Under the pieces are notes generated by a model. The model was not told the DNA's origin. It did not search any database and saw nothing but the letters and a program-made list of their open reading frames with translations. Below, piece after piece: positions 30,107 to 31,274 of a stretch of 31,274 bases of DNA. The stretch comes from JBBQNY01 sp038221545 (GTDB taxonomy: Bacteria > Pseudomonadota > Gammaproteobacteria > Xanthomonadales > Ahniellaceae). How positions within the stretch are numbered: the stretch's first letter is position 1; every line of letters starts with the position of its first letter. The stretch lies in the NCBI GenBank assembly GCA_038221545.1, contig JBBRIE010000004.1, forward strand, positions 1 through 31,274. Reading direction: 5' to 3'. Position numbers and translations under genes: made by a program.

Positions 30107-31274
30107 CTATTTGGCCGCAGGCGGCGCGTCCGTCCAGCGCTTGAGCCACGCGTTCACGGTGTCGTGCCAAAGGATCGAGTTCTGCGGCTTCAATACCCAG
30201 TGGTTCTCGTCGGGGAAATACAGGAACTGCGATGGCACTCCGCGGCGCTGGAGTGCGGTGAACGCAGCAAGCCCCTGCTCGACCGGGATCCGGAAATCCT
30301 GTTGTCCGTGCACCACCAGCATCGGCACCTTCCACTTGGAGACGTGCGCGACCGGGTTGAATTTCTCGTAGTTCTCGGGTTTGTCGTAGGGCGTGCCGCC
30401 GTGTTCCCATTCGTCGAACCAGAGCTCCTCGGTGGAATAACCCATCATGCGCTGGTCGAACACGCCGTCGTGGTTGACCAGGCAGCGCCACGGATCAGGC
30501 CAGTTGCCCGCGATCCAGTTGACCATGAAGCCGCCGTAGCTCGCGCCGAGCGCGCAGGCGCGGCTGCCGTCGAGGAATTCGTATTTCGCGAGCGCAGTCG
30601 TCCAGCCTTTCTGCAGGTCTTCGAGCGGCTTCCCGCCCCAGTCTCCCGAGATCGAATCGGTGAACGCCTGTCCATAGCCCGTGGAACCGTGGAAGTCGAT
30701 GAACACGACCGCGTAGCCCTGCCCCGCGTAGGTCTGCGGGTTCCAGCGGTAGTGGAAATGATCGCCCATGCTGCCCTGCGGCCCCCCATGGATCACGAAC
30801 GCGACCGGATATTTCAGGCCGCGCTCGAAGTTCCAGGGCTTCATCACGAATCCGTGCACCGTCTCGCCGTTCCAGCCGGCGAACTGGAACTGCTCGTACT
30901 CGGCGAAGCGCACGTCGGAGAGACGCTTGGCATTGAACTGGGTGAGCGGCTGCGGACGACCCCGCGGCAGTTTCAGCGTGTAGAGGTTGGCGGGCGAGTC
31001 GAGGTCGTCGTAGGAGAACACCACGCGGTCCGCTCCGAGCGAGAACTCGGATATCGCGCCGCCGCGGGCCAGCAAGGTCGTATTTCCGCTCGTCGGGTCG
31101 ATCGAATACAGCGACGTCCGGCCGAGGTCGCCCACGCTGGCGAAAAGCCGCTTGCCATCCGCGGAAACCTGGAGATTGTCGGCGGAACGGTCCCACTCGG
31201 GCGCGATCTCGCGGATCGCGCGCGTCTGCATGTCGAGCGCGTTGATGGCGAGGCGATCGGCCTCGAATCCGGCG
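30107..31274 (-). CDS. S9 family (prolyl oligopeptidase-type) serine peptidase, 5' end cut by window edge
   Basis: About 389 codons are visible, all open to the right edge, so the N-terminal beta-propeller part is incomplete. The remaining propeller blades (DNLQVSADGKRLFASVGD, LYSIDPTSGNTTLLAR) lead into an alpha/beta-hydrolase domain. The oxyanion-region HGGPQGSMGD, the nucleophile elbow GASYGGFMVNW, the acid in HGQQDFRIPVEQG and the His in FPDENHWVLKP give a complete Ser-Asp-His triad. The pattern fits dipeptidyl/acylaminoacyl-peptidase types that trim short peptides, usually in the periplasm in this group; a signal peptide cannot be checked. It ends TDAPPAAK. Confidence 0.92.
   Translation of the reverse strand, partial: AGFEADRLAINALDMQTRAIREIAPEWDRSADNLQVSADGKRLFASVGDLGRTSLYSIDPTSGNTTLLARGGAISEFSLGADRVVFSYDDLDSPANLYTLKLPRGRPQPLTQFNAKRLSDVRFAEYEQFQFAGWNGETVHGFVMKPWNFERGLKYPVAFVIHGGPQGSMGDHFHYRWNPQTYAGQGYAVVFIDFHGSTGYGQAFTDSISGDWGGKPLEDLQKGWTTALAKYEFLDGSRACALGASYGGFMVNWIAGNWPDPWRCLVNHDGVFDQRMMGYSTEELWFDEWEHGGTPYDKPENYEKFNPVAHVSKWKVPMLVVHGQQDFRIPVEQGLAAFTALQRRGVPSQFLYFPDENHWVLKPQNSILWHDTVNAWLKRWTDAPPAAK

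Noticed and set aside
1..31274. CRISPR arrays, tRNA/rRNA genes, riboswitches, prophage or insertion sequences
   Set aside because: Nothing with regular spaced repeats, cloverleaf-like intergenic sequence, transposase or integrase motifs was found; most gaps are under 250 bases.

Overview
The window is a GC-rich, gene-dense piece of chromosome from a Gram-negative bacterium, most likely a gammaproteobacterium near the Xanthomonadales/Lysobacterales. The evidence is a petABC-sspAB cluster, a phoH-ybeY-corC cluster, a monothiol glutaredoxin next to an iron superoxide dismutase, an SspB ending in a ClpX-binding tail, and a large carboxypeptidase-regulatory-like TonB receptor. No tRNA, rRNA, CRISPR array, prophage or insertion sequence was seen. 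Both edges cut a gene: ppnN on the left and an S9 peptidase on the right.

Layout, left to right. (1) 1-2361, minus strand: a protein with two cyclic-nucleotide-binding-like domains and a rhodanese domain, followed by ppnN, a nucleotide nucleosidase. (2) 2431-5832: a REP-type inverted doublet, a terminator, and an Oar-like TonB-dependent receptor. (3) 6036-7723, minus: grxD, a divergent YciK-like SDR and marC, tightly packed; sodB is divergent at 7879. (4) 8623-10288, minus: purE-purK; on the other side, a Trm112-like gene and nadC. (5) 11658-16777, minus: petA-petB-petC (cytochrome bc1), sspA-sspB, and a membrane-anchored double-FHA protein. (6) 17008-18886: a DegS-like periplasmic protease facing a lytic transglycosylase. 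(7) miaB (plus), then a minus-strand run of membrane-fusion lipoprotein, ABC ATPase, ABC-2 permease and a secreted YtcJ-type amidohydrolase. (8) 25258-30003, plus: phoH-ybeY-corC, a DUF4105/Lnb-family membrane protein, and corA. (9) A second REP doublet and a partial S9 prolyl-oligopeptidase.

Most genes are housekeeping: purine and NAD synthesis, respiration, tRNA and rRNA maturation, envelope proteolysis, oxidative stress and magnesium handling. The most interesting locus is the gene after corC. In many Proteobacteria that slot holds lnt (apolipoprotein N-acyltransferase). Here it holds a protein with the architecture of the Lnb/DUF4105 family: an exported domain with His and Cys candidates, then five membrane helices. 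Lnb was characterised as the lipoprotein N-acyltransferase of Bacteroides. The slot may therefore show replacement of one lipoprotein acyltransferase by an unrelated one. Other points of interest are the two REP doublets (one with compensatory stem changes), an SDR lacking its catalytic serine, a possible leaderless phoH mRNA, and the cNMP-rhodanese/ppnN pairing.
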